DNA of 64,000 nucleotides from Streptococcus sp. k-402 (GTDB taxonomy: Bacteria > Bacillota > Bacilli > Lactobacillales > Streptococcaceae): the NCBI RefSeq assembly GCF_013277515.1, contig NZ_VMNB01000006.1:1-64000 (forward strand), written 5' to 3'. The translations under genes were made by a program, and so were the position numbers. Positions 43,251-52,112 of the stretch are shown here, piece after piece. Within the stretch, counting starts at the first letter, position 1. Each line of letters starts with the position of its first letter. The notes beneath the pieces are model-generated. The model was not told where the DNA came from. It searched no databases and worked only from the letters and a program-made list of their open reading frames with translations.

Positions 43251-45431
43251 ATGATGAAAGATACATTCAAAAATGTCTTGTCTTTCGAATTTTGGCAAAA
43301 ATTCGGTAAGGCTTTGATGGTGGTTATCGCGGTTATGCCGGCTGCTGGTTTGATGATTTCAATCGGTAAGTCTATCGTGATGATTAACCCAACCTTTGCA
43401 CCACTCGTTATTACTGGTGGTGTACTAGAGCAAATCGGTTGGGGAGTTATCGTTAACCTTCATATCTTGTTCGCCCTCGCTATTGGAGGAAGCTGGGCTA
43501 AAGAACGTGCTGGTGGTGCTTTCGCCGCTGGTCTTGCCTTCATCTTGATTAACCGTATCACTGGTACAATCTTTGGTGTATCAGGCGATATGTTGAAAAA
43601 TCCAGATGCTATGGTTTCAACACTATTGGGTGGGCAAATCAAAGTTGCTGATTACTTCATTAGTGTTATGGAAGCCCCAGCATTGAACATGGGTGTCTTC
43701 GTAGGGATTATTTCTGGTTTTATTGGAGCAACTGCTTACAATAAATACTATAACTTCCGTAAGCTTCCTGATGCACTTTCATTCTTTAACGGAAAACGTT
43801 TTGTACCGTTTGTAGTTATTCTTCGTTCAATAATTGCTGCAATTGTACTTTCAGCTTTCTGGCCACTTGTGCAAACTGGTATCAATAGCTTTGGTATCTG
43901 GATTGCTAACTCACAAGAAACTGCTCCAATCCTTGCACCATTCTTGTATGGTACATTGGAACGTTTGCTCTTGCCATTTGGTCTTCACCACATGTTGACT
44001 ATCCCAATGAACTACACAGCTCTTGGTGGTACTTATGAGGTCTTAACTGGTGCAGCAAAAGGTAGCCAAGTATTTGGTCAAGATCCACTTTGGCTTGCAT
44101 GGGTAACAGACCTTGTAAACCTTAAAGGTACTGATGCTAGTCAATACCAACACTTGTTAGATACTGTTCACCCAGCTCGTTTCAAAGTTGGACAAATGAT
44201 CGGTTCATTCGGTATCTTGATGGGTGTGGTTGTGGCTATCTACCGTAATGTTGATGCTGACAAGAAACATAAATACAAAGGTATGATGATTGCGACAGCT
44301 CTTGCAACATTCTTGACAGGGGTTACTGAACCAATCGAATACATGTTCATGTTTGTAGCAACACCTATGTATCTTGTTTACTCACTTGTTCAAGGTGCTG
44401 CCTTCGCTATGGCTGACGTCGTAAACCTACGTATGCACTCATTCGGTTCAATCGAGTTCTTGACTCGTACACCTATTGCAATCAGTGCTGGTATCGGTAT
44501 GGATATCATTAACTTCATTTGGGTAACTGTTCTCTTTGCTGTAATCATGTACTTTATCGCAAACTTCATGATTCAAAAATTCAACTACGCAACTCCAGGG
44601 CGTAACGGAAACTACGAAACTGCTGAAGGTTCAGAAGAATCTAGCAGCGAAGTGAAAGTTGCAGCAGGCTCTCAAGCTGTAAACATTATCAACCTTCTTG
44701 GTGGACGTGCAAACATCGTTGATGTTGATGCATGTATGACTCGTCTTCGTGTAACTGTAAAAGATGCTGACAAAGTCGGTGACGCAGAACAATGGAAAGC
44801 AGAAGGAGCTATGGGTCTTGTCATGAAAGGACAAGGGGTTCAAGCTATCTACGGACCAAAAGCTGACGTATTGAAATCAGATATCCAAGATATCCTTGAT
44901 TCAGGTGAAATCATTCCTGAAACTCTTCCAAGCCAAATGACTGAAGCACAACAAAACATTGTTCACTTCAAAGGTCTTACTGAGGAAGTTTACTCAGTAG
45001 CAGACGGTCAAGTTGTTGCTTTGGAACAAGTAAAAGATCCAGTATTTGCTCAAAAAATGATGGGTGATGGATTTGCGGTAGAACCTGCAAATGGAAATAT
45101 CGTATCTCCAGTTTCAGGTACTGTATCAAGCATCTTCCCAACAAAACATGCTCTTGGTATTGTGACCGAACCAGGTCTTGAAGTATTGGTTCACATTGGT
45201 TTGGACACAGTAAGTCTTGAAGGTAAACCATTTACAGTTCATGTTGCTGAAGGACAGAAAGTTGCAGCAGGAGATCTCCTTGTCACAGCTGACTTGGATG
45301 CTATCCGTGCAGCAGGACGTGAAACTTCAACAGTAGTTGTCTTCACAAATGGTGATGCAATTAAATCAGTTAAATTAGAAAAAACAGGTTCTCTTGCAGC
45401 TAAAACAGCAGTTGCTAAAGTAGAATTGTAA
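43251..45431 (+). CDS. ptsG: PTS glucose-type permease EIICBA
   Basis: The membrane sugar transporter and phosphotransferase has 726 residues. The IIC membrane domain fills about residues 1-440. A Glu/Ser-rich linker (GSEESSSEVK) follows. The IIB domain has the phosphorylated Cys in DACMTRLRVTV near residue 495. The IIA domain has the His in EVLVHIGLDTVSLEGKP near 648. All phosphorylation sites are present in one polypeptide, as in glucose-type systems. The exact sugar is inferred. The start follows AAAGGAGATTTGA. Confidence 0.93.
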   Translation: MMKDTFKNVLSFEFWQKFGKALMVVIAVMPAAGLMISIGKSIVMINPTFAPLVITGGVLEQIGWGVIVNLHILFALAIGGSWAKERAGGAFAAGLAFILINRITGTIFGVSGDMLKNPDAMVSTLLGGQIKVADYFISVMEAPALNMGVFVGIISGFIGATAYNKYYNFRKLPDALSFFNGKRFVPFVVILRSIIAAIVLSAFWPLVQTGINSFGIWIANSQETAPILAPFLYGTLERLLLPFGLHHMLTIPMNYTALGGTYEVLTGAAKGSQVFGQDPLWLAWVTDLVNLKGTDASQYQHLLDTVHPARFKVGQMIGSFGILMGVVVAIYRNVDADKKHKYKGMMIATALATFLTGVTEPIEYMFMFVATPMYLVYSLVQGAAFAMADVVNLRMHSFGSIEFLTRTPIAISAGIGMDIINFIWVTVLFAVIMYFIANFMIQKFNYATPGRNGNYETAEGSEESSSEVKVAAGSQAVNIINLLGGRANIVDVDACMTRLRVTVKDADKVGDAEQWKAEGAMGLVMKGQGVQAIYGPKADVLKSDIQDILDSGEIIPETLPSQMTEAQQNIVHFKGLTEEVYSVADGQVVALEQVKDPVFAQKMMGDGFAVEPANGNIVSPVSGTVSSIFPTKHALGIVTEPGLEVLVHIGLDTVSLEGKPFTVHVAEGQKVAAGDLLVTADLDAIRAAGRETSTVVVFTNGDAIKSVKLEKTGSLAAKTAVAKVEL

Positions 45432-45438
45432 TATACTT

Positions 45439-45470
45439 GAGGTTGGAAGCTGTATTCCAACCTCTTATTT
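45439..45470 (+). terminator. Hairpin after ptsG
   Basis: GAGGTTGGAA (45439-45448) pairs with TTCCAACCTC (45455-45464), followed by TTATTTT. It is an imperfect terminator and may let some transcription continue into the next gene. Confidence 0.75.
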
Positions 45471-45482
45471 TGGGAGAAAAGA

Positions 45483-46298
45483 ATGAAATTTTTAACACTC
45501 AATACTCACAGTTGGATGGAAAAAGAAGCTGAGGAAAAATTCCAGATTTTGCTTGAGGATATTCTTGAAAAGGATTATGATTTGATTTGTTTCCAAGAAA
45601 TCAATCAGGAGATCACATCTCCAGAGGTGGAGGTCAATAATTTTTATCAAGCTTTGCCAGCAGCTGAGCCGATTCATCAAGACCATTATGTTAGACTTTT
45701 GGTTGAAAAGTTGTCTGAGCAAGGGAAAAATTACTACTGGACTTGGGCCTATAATCATATCGGATATGACCGCTATCATGAAGGTGTGGCAATCTTATCT
45801 AAAACACCGATTGAAGTAAGAGAAATTTTGGTTTCAGATGTGGATGATCCAACAGACTATCATACTCGCCGTGTTGCCCTGGCTGAAACTGTAGTTGATG
45901 GTAAGGAGCTTGCAGTTGCAAGTGTTCACCTTTCTTGGTGGGATAAAGGTTTCCAAGAAGAATGGGCACGATTTGAGGCTGTCTTGAAAGAATTGAACAA
46001 GCCGCTTTTGCTAGCTGGAGATTTCAACAATCCGGCTGGACAGGAAGGCTACCAAGCTATTTTAGCTAGTCCATTAGACTTACAAGACGCATTTGAAGTT
46101 GCTCAAGAGAAAAGCGGTAACTATACTGTTCCACCAGAAATTGATGGCTGGAAGGGGAATACAGAACCCCTTCGAATCGACTATGTTTTTACTAGCAAGG
46201 AGTTAGCGGTAGAAAATTTACATGTCGTATTTGATGGCAACAATAGTCCGCAAGTGAGTGATCACTATGGCTTGAATACTATTTTAAACTGGAAATAA
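45483..46298 (+). CDS. Endonuclease/exonuclease/phosphatase family protein
   Basis: The 271-residue protein has the metal-dependent hydrolase fold shared by exonuclease III and sphingomyelinases: KFLTLNTHSW at the start, DLICFQEINQE near residue 36 with the metal-binding Glu, LLAGDFNNPAG near 177 and VSDHYGLNTIL at the end with the catalytic Asp-His pair. No signal peptide is seen. Its substrate is unknown. GGGAGAAAAG precedes the ATG. Confidence 0.9.
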   Translation: MKFLTLNTHSWMEKEAEEKFQILLEDILEKDYDLICFQEINQEITSPEVEVNNFYQALPAAEPIHQDHYVRLLVEKLSEQGKNYYWTWAYNHIGYDRYHEGVAILSKTPIEVREILVSDVDDPTDYHTRRVALAETVVDGKELAVASVHLSWWDKGFQEEWARFEAVLKELNKPLLLAGDFNNPAGQEGYQAILASPLDLQDAFEVAQEKSGNYTVPPEIDGWKGNTEPLRIDYVFTSKELAVENLHVVFDGNNSPQVSDHYGLNTILNWK

Positions 46299-46304
46299 TG
46301 ACTG

Positions 46305-46408
46305 ATACTCTTCGAAAATCTCTTCAAACCACGTCAACGTCGCCTTGCCGTACTCAAGTACAGCCTGCGGCTAGTTTCCTAGTTTGCTCTTTGATTTTCA
46401 TTGAGTAT
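46305..46408 (+). repeat. Short BOX element (boxA-boxC, no boxB)
   Basis: The stretch runs from TACTCTTCGAAAATCTCTTC through CGTCGCCTTGCCGTACTC to TTTGATTTTCATTGAGTAT. It lacks the central boxB unit and is in the opposite direction to the BOX copies at 4478, 17307 and 42907. Confidence 0.93.
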
Positions 46409-46414
46409 GAAAAG

Positions 46415-46446
46415 AGGTTGGAATTCTCAAATTCCAGCCTTTTTCT
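46415..46446 (+). terminator. Terminator before the helicase gene
   Basis: AGGTTGGAAT (46415-46424) pairs with ATTCCAGCCT (46431-46440), followed by TTTTTC. Confidence 0.88.
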
Positions 46447-46543
46447 GACTAGAAAAGTTACTGGAAATAGCCTAAATAAGTGGGATTACTGAAATGGAAT
46501 AAAATGTGGTATAATTGATAGGATAGATAGAATCGAGGATATT

Positions 46544-47887
46544 ATGTCATTTACGAAATTTCAATTTAAAAACTATATTAGAGAAGCCTTGGAGGAGCTG
46601 AAATTTACAACTCCAACAGAGGTGCAAGATAAGTTGATTCCTATTGTTTTGGCAGGTCGTGACCTAGTCGGTGAATCAAAAACAGGTTCAGGTAAGACTC
46701 ACACTTTCTTGTTACCGATTTTCCAGCAACTAGATGAAGCCAGCGATAGTGTACAAGCAGTGATTACTGCACCGAGTCGTGAGTTGGCTACTCAAATTTA
46801 CCAAGCAGCCCGTCAGATTGCTGCCCACTCAGATGTCGAAGTTCGTGTGGTTAATTATGTGGGTGGTACGGATAAGGCTCGCCAGATTGAGAAATTGGCA
46901 AGCAATCAGCCTCATATTGTTATTGGAACGCCAGGCCGTATTTATGACTTAGTTAAGTCTGGTGACCTAGCTATTCACAAGGCTAAGACCTTTGTGGTCG
47001 ATGAGGCAGACATGACCTTGGATATGGGATTCTTAGAAACTGTTGATAAGATTGCTGGAAGCCTTCCAAAAGACCTGCAATTCATGGTCTTCTCAGCGAC
47101 TATTCCACAAAAACTGCAACCATTCTTGAAAAAATACTTATCAAATCCTGTCATGGAGAAAATCAAGACCAAAACGGTCATTTCTGATACCATTGATAAT
47201 TGGTTGATTTCTACTAAGGGACGTGACAAGAATGCTCAAATTTACCAGTTGACTCAGTTGATGCAACCCTATTTGGCAATGATTTTTGTTAACACTAAAA
47301 CGCGTGCTGATGAATTACATTCATATCTGACTGCTCAAGGCTTGAAGGTGGCAAAAATTCATGGGGATATTGCCCCTCGTGAGCGCAAGCGTATCATGAA
47401 TCAAGTGAAAAATCTGGATTTTGAGTATATTGTCGCAACAGATTTGGCAGCGCGTGGAATTGACATTGAAGGTGTTAGTCATGTCATCAATGATGCCATT
47501 CCACAAGATTTATCCTTCTTTGTGCACCGTGTTGGTCGAACTGGACGAAACGGCCTACCAGGTACAGCTATTACCCTTTACCAGCCAAGTGATGACTCGG
47601 ATATCCGTGAGTTGGAGAAATTAGGAATTAAATTTACTCCGAAGATGGTCAAAGACGGGGAATTTCAAGATACTTATGACCGTGATCGTCGTGCCAACCG
47701 TGAGAAAAAACAAGATAAACTTGATATCGAAATGATTGGTTTGGTTAAAAAGAAAAAGAAAAAAGTCAAACCAGGTTATAAGAAAAAAATTAAATGGGCG
47801 GTTGATGAAAAACGTCGCAAAACCAAGCGTGCTGAAAATCGCGCTCGCGGTCGTGCAGAGCGTAAAGCAAAACGCCAAACATTTTAA
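46544..47887 (+). CDS. DEAD-box RNA helicase
   Basis: The ATP-dependent RNA-remodelling enzyme has 447 residues. Motifs in order are the Q motif region, GESKTGSGKTHTF (motif I) near residue 43, APSRELA (Ia), GTPGR (Ib), DEAD as VDEADMTLDMGF (II), SAT (III), VATDLAARGID (V) and HRVGRTGR (VI). The C-terminus is very basic (KKKKKKVKPGYKKK), suitable for rRNA binding, so a cold-shock or ribosome-assembly role is likely. A TGGTATAAT promoter ends at 46515. The gene ends at the proposed synteny junction. Confidence 0.95.
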   Translation: MSFTKFQFKNYIREALEELKFTTPTEVQDKLIPIVLAGRDLVGESKTGSGKTHTFLLPIFQQLDEASDSVQAVITAPSRELATQIYQAARQIAAHSDVEVRVVNYVGGTDKARQIEKLASNQPHIVIGTPGRIYDLVKSGDLAIHKAKTFVVDEADMTLDMGFLETVDKIAGSLPKDLQFMVFSATIPQKLQPFLKKYLSNPVMEKIKTKTVISDTIDNWLISTKGRDKNAQIYQLTQLMQPYLAMIFVNTKTRADELHSYLTAQGLKVAKIHGDIAPRERKRIMNQVKNLDFEYIVATDLAARGIDIEGVSHVINDAIPQDLSFFVHRVGRTGRNGLPGTAITLYQPSDDSDIRELEKLGIKFTPKMVKDGEFQDTYDRDRRANREKKQDKLDIEMIGLVKKKKKKVKPGYKKKIKWAVDEKRRKTKRAENRARGRAERKAKRQTF

Positions 47888-47895
47888 TAGCAATT

Positions 47896-47921
47896 GTTGG
47901 AGTGTTGAGCTCCAACTTTTT
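47896..47921 (+). terminator. Terminator after the helicase gene
   Basis: GTTGGAG (47896-47902) pairs with CTCCAAC (47910-47916), followed by TTTTT. Confidence 0.88.
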
Positions 47922-47935
47922 AATTATGTGACTTT

Positions 47936-48111
47936 CAGTCCGTCTCGCTCCGTTAGGTGCGAGACAAAAAAACCACTCGCTATGCGGGTGCGCGTCGAAG
48001 GTTATACCAAAAAACTCCGAACGCGATACAATAAAGGTGTTCAAGCCAATTGTAAAGCGAAAGGAGAAAAATATGGCACAAAAGGTTCATAGTTTATCGT
48101 ACACAAAGTAG
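47936..48111 (+). pseudogene. IS200/IS605-like element remnant: left end plus first 12 codons of tnpA
   Basis: The ATG at about 48073, after AAAGGAGAAAAAT, encodes MAQKVHSLSYTK and then a stop. This resembles the conserved start MAQKAHSLSHTKW of streptococcal IS200-type transposases, recalled from memory. Upstream is a GC-richer stretch with the strong hairpin GTCTCGC/GCGAGAC (47942-47965) and a second possible long stem, as expected for the left end and leader of such elements. The rest of the transposase is absent and the sequence changes abruptly to AT-rich DNA. Confidence 0.7.
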
Positions 48112-48158
48112 TTTATCACATTCGAATCACAAAAAATTTTAAAAAATGGCAATATTTG

Positions 48159-48187
48159 TTAACAAGAATTTTGTCGTTTGTTATAAT
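48159..48187 (+). promoter_or_regulatory. Promoter of small ORF
   Basis: TTAACA (48159-48164) and TATAAT (48182-48187) have a 17-bp spacer and TG before the -10. The 5' leader to TTG 48240 would be about 46 bases. Confidence 0.7.
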
Positions 48188-48239
48188 GTAGTTGTAAATG
48201 ATTAAGATTGGTAATCAAACATATATAGGGAGGAATGTT

Positions 48240-48458
48240 TTGAATAAGAAATATAATATAGTTCTATTTTTGTTGTTTATAGTTTATTTATTGGGATATT
48301 TTTCAATTTCAAAAACTTTCATTCCTATAATGTGTGTGATCCAAGTATTTTTGATAGAACATATATTTAGAGTTCGAAATAGAATGATGCAAATAGGTGA
48401 AATTTTAATTATTCTTGCTTCTATAATATTATTTATTGATAGTATATTGAGTTTGTAA
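48240..48458 (+). CDS. Small hydrophobic membrane protein of unknown family
   Basis: A 72-residue protein starts at TTG 48240, which lies seven bases after GGGAGG. The same frame is open to ATG 48198, but that ATG has no binding site and lies close to the transcription start. It has two or three hydrophobic segments (IVLFLLFIVYLLGYFSI, then IMCVIQVFLIEHIF and ILIILASIILFIDSIL). The gene is strongly AT-rich and lies between the IS remnant and a decayed BOX, so it may be transferred. No function is recognised. Confidence 0.65.
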   Translation: MNKKYNIVLFLLFIVYLLGYFSISKTFIPIMCVIQVFLIEHIFRVRNRMMQIGEILIILASIILFIDSILSL

Positions 48459-48469
48459 CAAAAGGCTTC

Positions 48470-48640
48470 TCTATAAAATCAAATTTTCCAGATACCTGCT
48501 GAAGCTGATTTATCATCTCATCTTTCTTCTACTATCTACGTCACTAAACTTGACAGACATATATTGCAGGTACAACCTCTCTACCTACAATCTTACAGGT
48601 TAGTTTCTTAGTTTGTTATTTGATTTTCGTTGAATTTTAT
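48470..48640 (+). repeat. Decayed BOX-like element
   Basis: The right part, CTTACAGGTTAGTTTCTTAG followed by TTTGTTATTTGATTTTCGTT, is a mutated boxC. The left part shows only traces of the internal units (ACGTCACTAAACTTGACAG). It is more degraded than the other copies in this window, suggesting an old insertion. Confidence 0.6.
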
Positions 48641-48679
48641 TTGATAAAAAGAAATGCTCCTCCAAGACGGAAGAGCATC
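48640..48679 (-). terminator. Terminator after the LtaS-family gene
   Basis: On the minus strand ATGCTCTTCC pairs with GGAGGAGCAT (plus 48669-48678 and 48654-48663) with one G-U pair, followed by TTTCTTTTTAT. Confidence 0.85.
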
Positions 48680-48681
48680 TT

Positions 48682-50832
48682 TTATTGTGATTTTGATTCG
48701 GTTTCTGCCGACTCGGGATGGAGTTCTTGGTAACTTGGTGCCTTGAAAAGGTCAGTACTAGTTTTGCCTTGTCGTTGGCTAAAAAGACTAGTTGACTGAC
48801 TACCTTTTTCCTGCTCAATCTTTTGAAGAATTGGTAAAGAATTGAGGTAAGAAATACTTTCAGTATCAACTTTTCCAAGATGATCTGCTTGGTAGAAACG
48901 GATCAAATCGCCAGTTTGAATCTGGTCGCTGATTTTCAGTTGTTGACTGGCTGCCTGCCGAACGCTTTCCAGTTCAGTCTGAGTTTGTTCATCAAGATTA
49001 CTGATTTCAAGACCACTTTCAGTATAGTAGGTTCGTCCGTCGTAGCTGGTGTATTTTGGTGTGACGAAGGAATTGGCAGTCCGAAAGGCAACGATTTCTT
49101 GATGATCTGGAGACAGAAGGTCTTGGCCGACTTGAAGAAAGGAACTGGACTCAATACCAAGGAGGTGTTCGAGAGTCGGTAAGATATCGATTTGTCCACC
49201 GTAGGTATTGATGATTTGCCCCTTTTCATAACCAGGCATGACCACCATAAAAGGCACTCGTTGCAACATGGCATTGTCGTAATTAGACCAGTTCTCAGAA
49301 GTCTTTCCAATCAAGGGTGCCAGCTCAGGATTTCGGGAGTTGGAAATACCATAATGGTCTCCGTAGATGACGATGATAGATTTTTCATAGAGGCCACTTT
49401 CTTTGAGATAGTCAAAGAAGGCCTTGATAGCACTATCCAGATAGTTGGCGGTTTGGAAGTAGCCATTGATCGTTTCATCTTTGGTTTTAGCCAGTGGGAA
49501 ACCAAGCTCATCGCCTGTCAGATTGCTAGCATAGGGATAGTGATTGGACACCGTGATATACTTGGCATAAAAAGGCTGCTGCAAATGCTCCAGATACTGG
49601 ATAGAATCTTTCATCATGATTTTATCATTTAAACCATATTGGAAAGAATTGCTACTGTCTTGCTTGGTGAAGTAGGATGCATCAAAGAAGTATTGATAGC
49701 CCCATTGTTTGTAGGTCGTATTTCGATTCCAGAAGGTCCCGATATTGCCGTGAAAGACAGCACTTGATTGGTAGCCATTTTTTGATAGGATAAAAGGAGC
49801 TGCCTGCTGGGTATTGGTGCCACCGTAATTGACCATAAAGGAACCTTGGTCAAGTCCAAACAAACCAGTCTCCAGCATGGTTTCTGCATCTGAGGTTTTA
49901 CCAGCCTTGACTTGGTTAAAGATATTCGAAAAGGCTAGGGTAGATTGCGAATGGTAGAGGGAATTTAGGAAGGGAGTGACTTCATGCTCAGTTCCATCTA
50001 GGTTGAGTTTATAGTCAAGCAGGAACTGTTGGAAACTCTCCAAGTGGAGATAAATCACATTTTTTCCTTTGGCTAAGCCAAAATAGTCTGGATTGGGCTT
50101 AGCCGAATGCTCTTGAATATAATCTGTAATAGGTTGAAGGTCAGTCTCAGAGGCCTTAGCACGTTCTTTATTAGCGCTATAGGATTGGTTGGCACTATAA
50201 CCTAGAAAAGCTGGTAAACTGAGGGCGCGGACAACATAATAATTCGAAAATCCTCGCGATAGGAGATCGGGACGCTCGATTTCAGCCAAAAAAAGATTAG
50301 CTGAAAAGAGCAGGGCTGAGAGAGCAGTGATGGCAATACTGGAGCGAAATTTGAAAGGTCTCCTATCCAAATGGATGAATTTTTTATAGAAAAGGAAAGT
50401 CAGCAGTGGGAAATCCATAAAATAGATGAAATCCCAAGGACGCAGTAACTCTAGTTCTGCAGTGCCGACAGACACCTTGCTGACCACCTTCATGGTATTA
50501 GCCGTGATAAAGTCGCTAAATTCTCGATAGTAAAAGACATTGGAATAGAGCCAAATGAATAAAAGGCTATAAATAGCTATACTCAGACCATAAAAGATCT
50601 TAGTTGAGCGAGCATAGAGGGCTAGAGCCAGCAGGAGTAGTCCTAGAGGAAGGGGGTTGAAAAAGGCGATAAAGGCAAGGTAATTTCCCTGCAACTTGCC
50701 TACTTGAATATCTAAATTAAAGTCAACGGCATAGGCTAATAAGGTTTTGAGCCAATAGAGGATTAAAAGGGTTAGGACAAAACCCAGTCTGGTACCGACG
50801 GCTTTTTGGATTTTGTTAAAATTGCTTTTCAC
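48682..50832 (-). CDS. LtaS-family membrane sulfatase / phosphoglycerol transferase-like enzyme
   Basis: The protein has about 716 residues, with five N-terminal membrane helices and a large extracellular sulfatase-fold domain. The nucleophile motif KAGKTSDAETML holds the Thr used by LtaS, and YGDHYGISNS supplies a metal ligand. The frame is open to 50898, but a GTG at 50832 lies seven bases after AGGAAG, and an extended -10 (TGGTATACT, minus strand) lies inside the longer frame, so the GTG start is preferred. Pneumococcal-type teichoic acid is not polyglycerol phosphate, so the actual substrate is uncertain. Confidence 0.88.
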   Translation of the reverse strand: MKSNFNKIQKAVGTRLGFVLTLLILYWLKTLLAYAVDFNLDIQVGKLQGNYLAFIAFFNPLPLGLLLLALALYARSTKIFYGLSIAIYSLLFIWLYSNVFYYREFSDFITANTMKVVSKVSVGTAELELLRPWDFIYFMDFPLLTFLFYKKFIHLDRRPFKFRSSIAITALSALLFSANLFLAEIERPDLLSRGFSNYYVVRALSLPAFLGYSANQSYSANKERAKASETDLQPITDYIQEHSAKPNPDYFGLAKGKNVIYLHLESFQQFLLDYKLNLDGTEHEVTPFLNSLYHSQSTLAFSNIFNQVKAGKTSDAETMLETGLFGLDQGSFMVNYGGTNTQQAAPFILSKNGYQSSAVFHGNIGTFWNRNTTYKQWGYQYFFDASYFTKQDSSNSFQYGLNDKIMMKDSIQYLEHLQQPFYAKYITVSNHYPYASNLTGDELGFPLAKTKDETINGYFQTANYLDSAIKAFFDYLKESGLYEKSIIVIYGDHYGISNSRNPELAPLIGKTSENWSNYDNAMLQRVPFMVVMPGYEKGQIINTYGGQIDILPTLEHLLGIESSSFLQVGQDLLSPDHQEIVAFRTANSFVTPKYTSYDGRTYYTESGLEISNLDEQTQTELESVRQAASQQLKISDQIQTGDLIRFYQADHLGKVDTESISYLNSLPILQKIEQEKGSQSTSLFSQRQGKTSTDLFKAPSYQELHPESAETESKSQ

Positions 50833-50912
50833 ACATTTACTTCCTAATTTTTTATTAGTATTAGTATACCATTTTTTAAAAGAAGAGTAAAAAAGCAAGG
50901 GTAGTTTCTTTT

Positions 50913-50941
50913 TTGAGAATTGTCTAAAAGTTTGATATAAT
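50913..50941 (+). promoter_or_regulatory. Promoter of rRNA methyltransferase gene
   Basis: TTGAGA (50913-50918) and TATAAT (50936-50941) have 17-bp spacing. Transcription would start near 50948, at the ATG itself. Confidence 0.75.
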
Positions 50942-50948
50942 GGTAGTT

Positions 50949-52112
50949 ATGAATAGAATAAGAGTTAGCAAAAGGGTTGAAAAGAAGCTCGCTAAGGGGC
51001 TAGTTTTACTAGAAGCCAGTGATCTTGAGAATGTCAATCTTAAGGATCAGGAAGTAGAAGTGCAGAGTCAGGAAGGAATCTTTCTTGGGACTGCCTACCT
51101 TTCCCAGCAAAACAAGGGCTTGGGCTGGTTTGTTAGTAAGGACAAGGTGGCCTTCAATCAAGCTTTCTTTGAAACGCTGTTTAGACAAGCTAAAGAAAAG
51201 AGAAAATCCTATTATCAAGATGATTTGACAACTGCCTTTCGTCTCTTCAACCAAGAGGGAGATGGCTTTGGCGGTCTGACAGTGGACCTTTATGGCGACT
51301 ATGCTGTCTTTTCTTGGTATAACTCTTATGTTTATCAGATTCGTCAGACCATCTCAGAAGCCTTTAGACAGGTTTTTCCTGAGGTTTTAGGGACCTATGA
51401 GAAGATCCGCTTTAAAGGATTGGACTATGAATCTGCCCATGTTTATGGTCAAGAAGCACCTGACTTTTTCACTGTTTTGGAAAATGGTGTTCTGTATCAA
51501 GTCTTTATGAACGATGGCTTGATGACAGGGATTTTCCTAGACCAGCACGAGGTTCGTGGGAGCCTGGTTGATGGATTGGCTATGGGTAAATCCTTGCTCA
51601 ATATGTTTTCCTACACAGCAGCCTTTTCAGTAGCTGCAGCTATGGGAGGAGCAAGTCAGACAACTTCTGTTGATTTAGCCAAACGTTCACGAGAATTGTC
51701 TCAAGCGCATTTTCAGGCAAATGGAATCAGTACAGACGACCATCGTTTTATAGTCATGGATGTCTTTGAATATTTCAAATATGCCAAACGAAAAGGCTTG
51801 ACCTACGATGTCATTGTCCTAGATCCGCCTAGTTTTGCTCGAAATAAAAAACAAACTTTCTCTGTGGCTAAGGATTATCACAAGTTGATATCCCAGAGTC
51901 TTGAGATTTTAAATCCGGGAGGAATTATCATTGCCAGTACCAATGCTGCCAATGTTTCCCGCCAGAAATTTACAGAACAAATTGATAAAGGCTTTGCAGG
52001 AAGAAGTTACCAGATTTTAAACAAATATGGTCTTCCAGCAGATTTTGCCTATAATAAAAAAGATGAAAGTAGTAATTACCTCAAGGTGATTAGTATGAAG
52101 GTTAGTAAATGA
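50949..52112 (+). CDS. Class I SAM-dependent rRNA methyltransferase (RlmI/RlmK-like, PUA domain)
   Basis: The 387-residue protein probably methylates a cytosine of 23S rRNA. An N-terminal PUA domain (to about residue 75), a linker domain, and a Rossmann methyltransferase domain with [20 protein letters not shown] near residue 218 and DPPSFARNK near 291 are visible. The frame begins at 50940, but that ATG lies within the promoter. ATG 50949 coincides with the likely transcription start and has no binding site, suggesting a leaderless message. It overlaps aroD by 4 bp. Confidence 0.9.
   Translation: MNRIRVSKRVEKKLAKGLVLLEASDLENVNLKDQEVEVQSQEGIFLGTAYLSQQNKGLGWFVSKDKVAFNQAFFETLFRQAKEKRKSYYQDDLTTAFRLFNQEGDGFGGLTVDLYGDYAVFSWYNSYVYQIRQTISEAFRQVFPEVLGTYEKIRFKGLDYESAHVYGQEAPDFFTVLENGVLYQVFMNDGLMTGIFLDQHEVRGSLVDGLAMGKSLLNMFSYTAAFSVAAAMGGASQTTSVDLAKRSRELSQAHFQANGISTDDHRFIVMDVFEYFKYAKRKGLTYDVIVLDPPSFARNKKQTFSVAKDYHKLISQSLEILNPGGIIIASTNAANVSRQKFTEQIDKGFAGRSYQILNKYGLPADFAYNKKDESSNYLKVISMKVSK

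Noticed and set aside
46298..46492. 64-codon frame starting at the stop of the exo/endonuclease-phosphatase gene
   Set aside because: It reads through a BOX element and a terminator and has no ribosome binding site.
47736..48092. 118-codon plus-strand frame across the end of the helicase gene
   Set aside because: It is out of frame with the helicase tail and crosses a terminator and the IS remnant.
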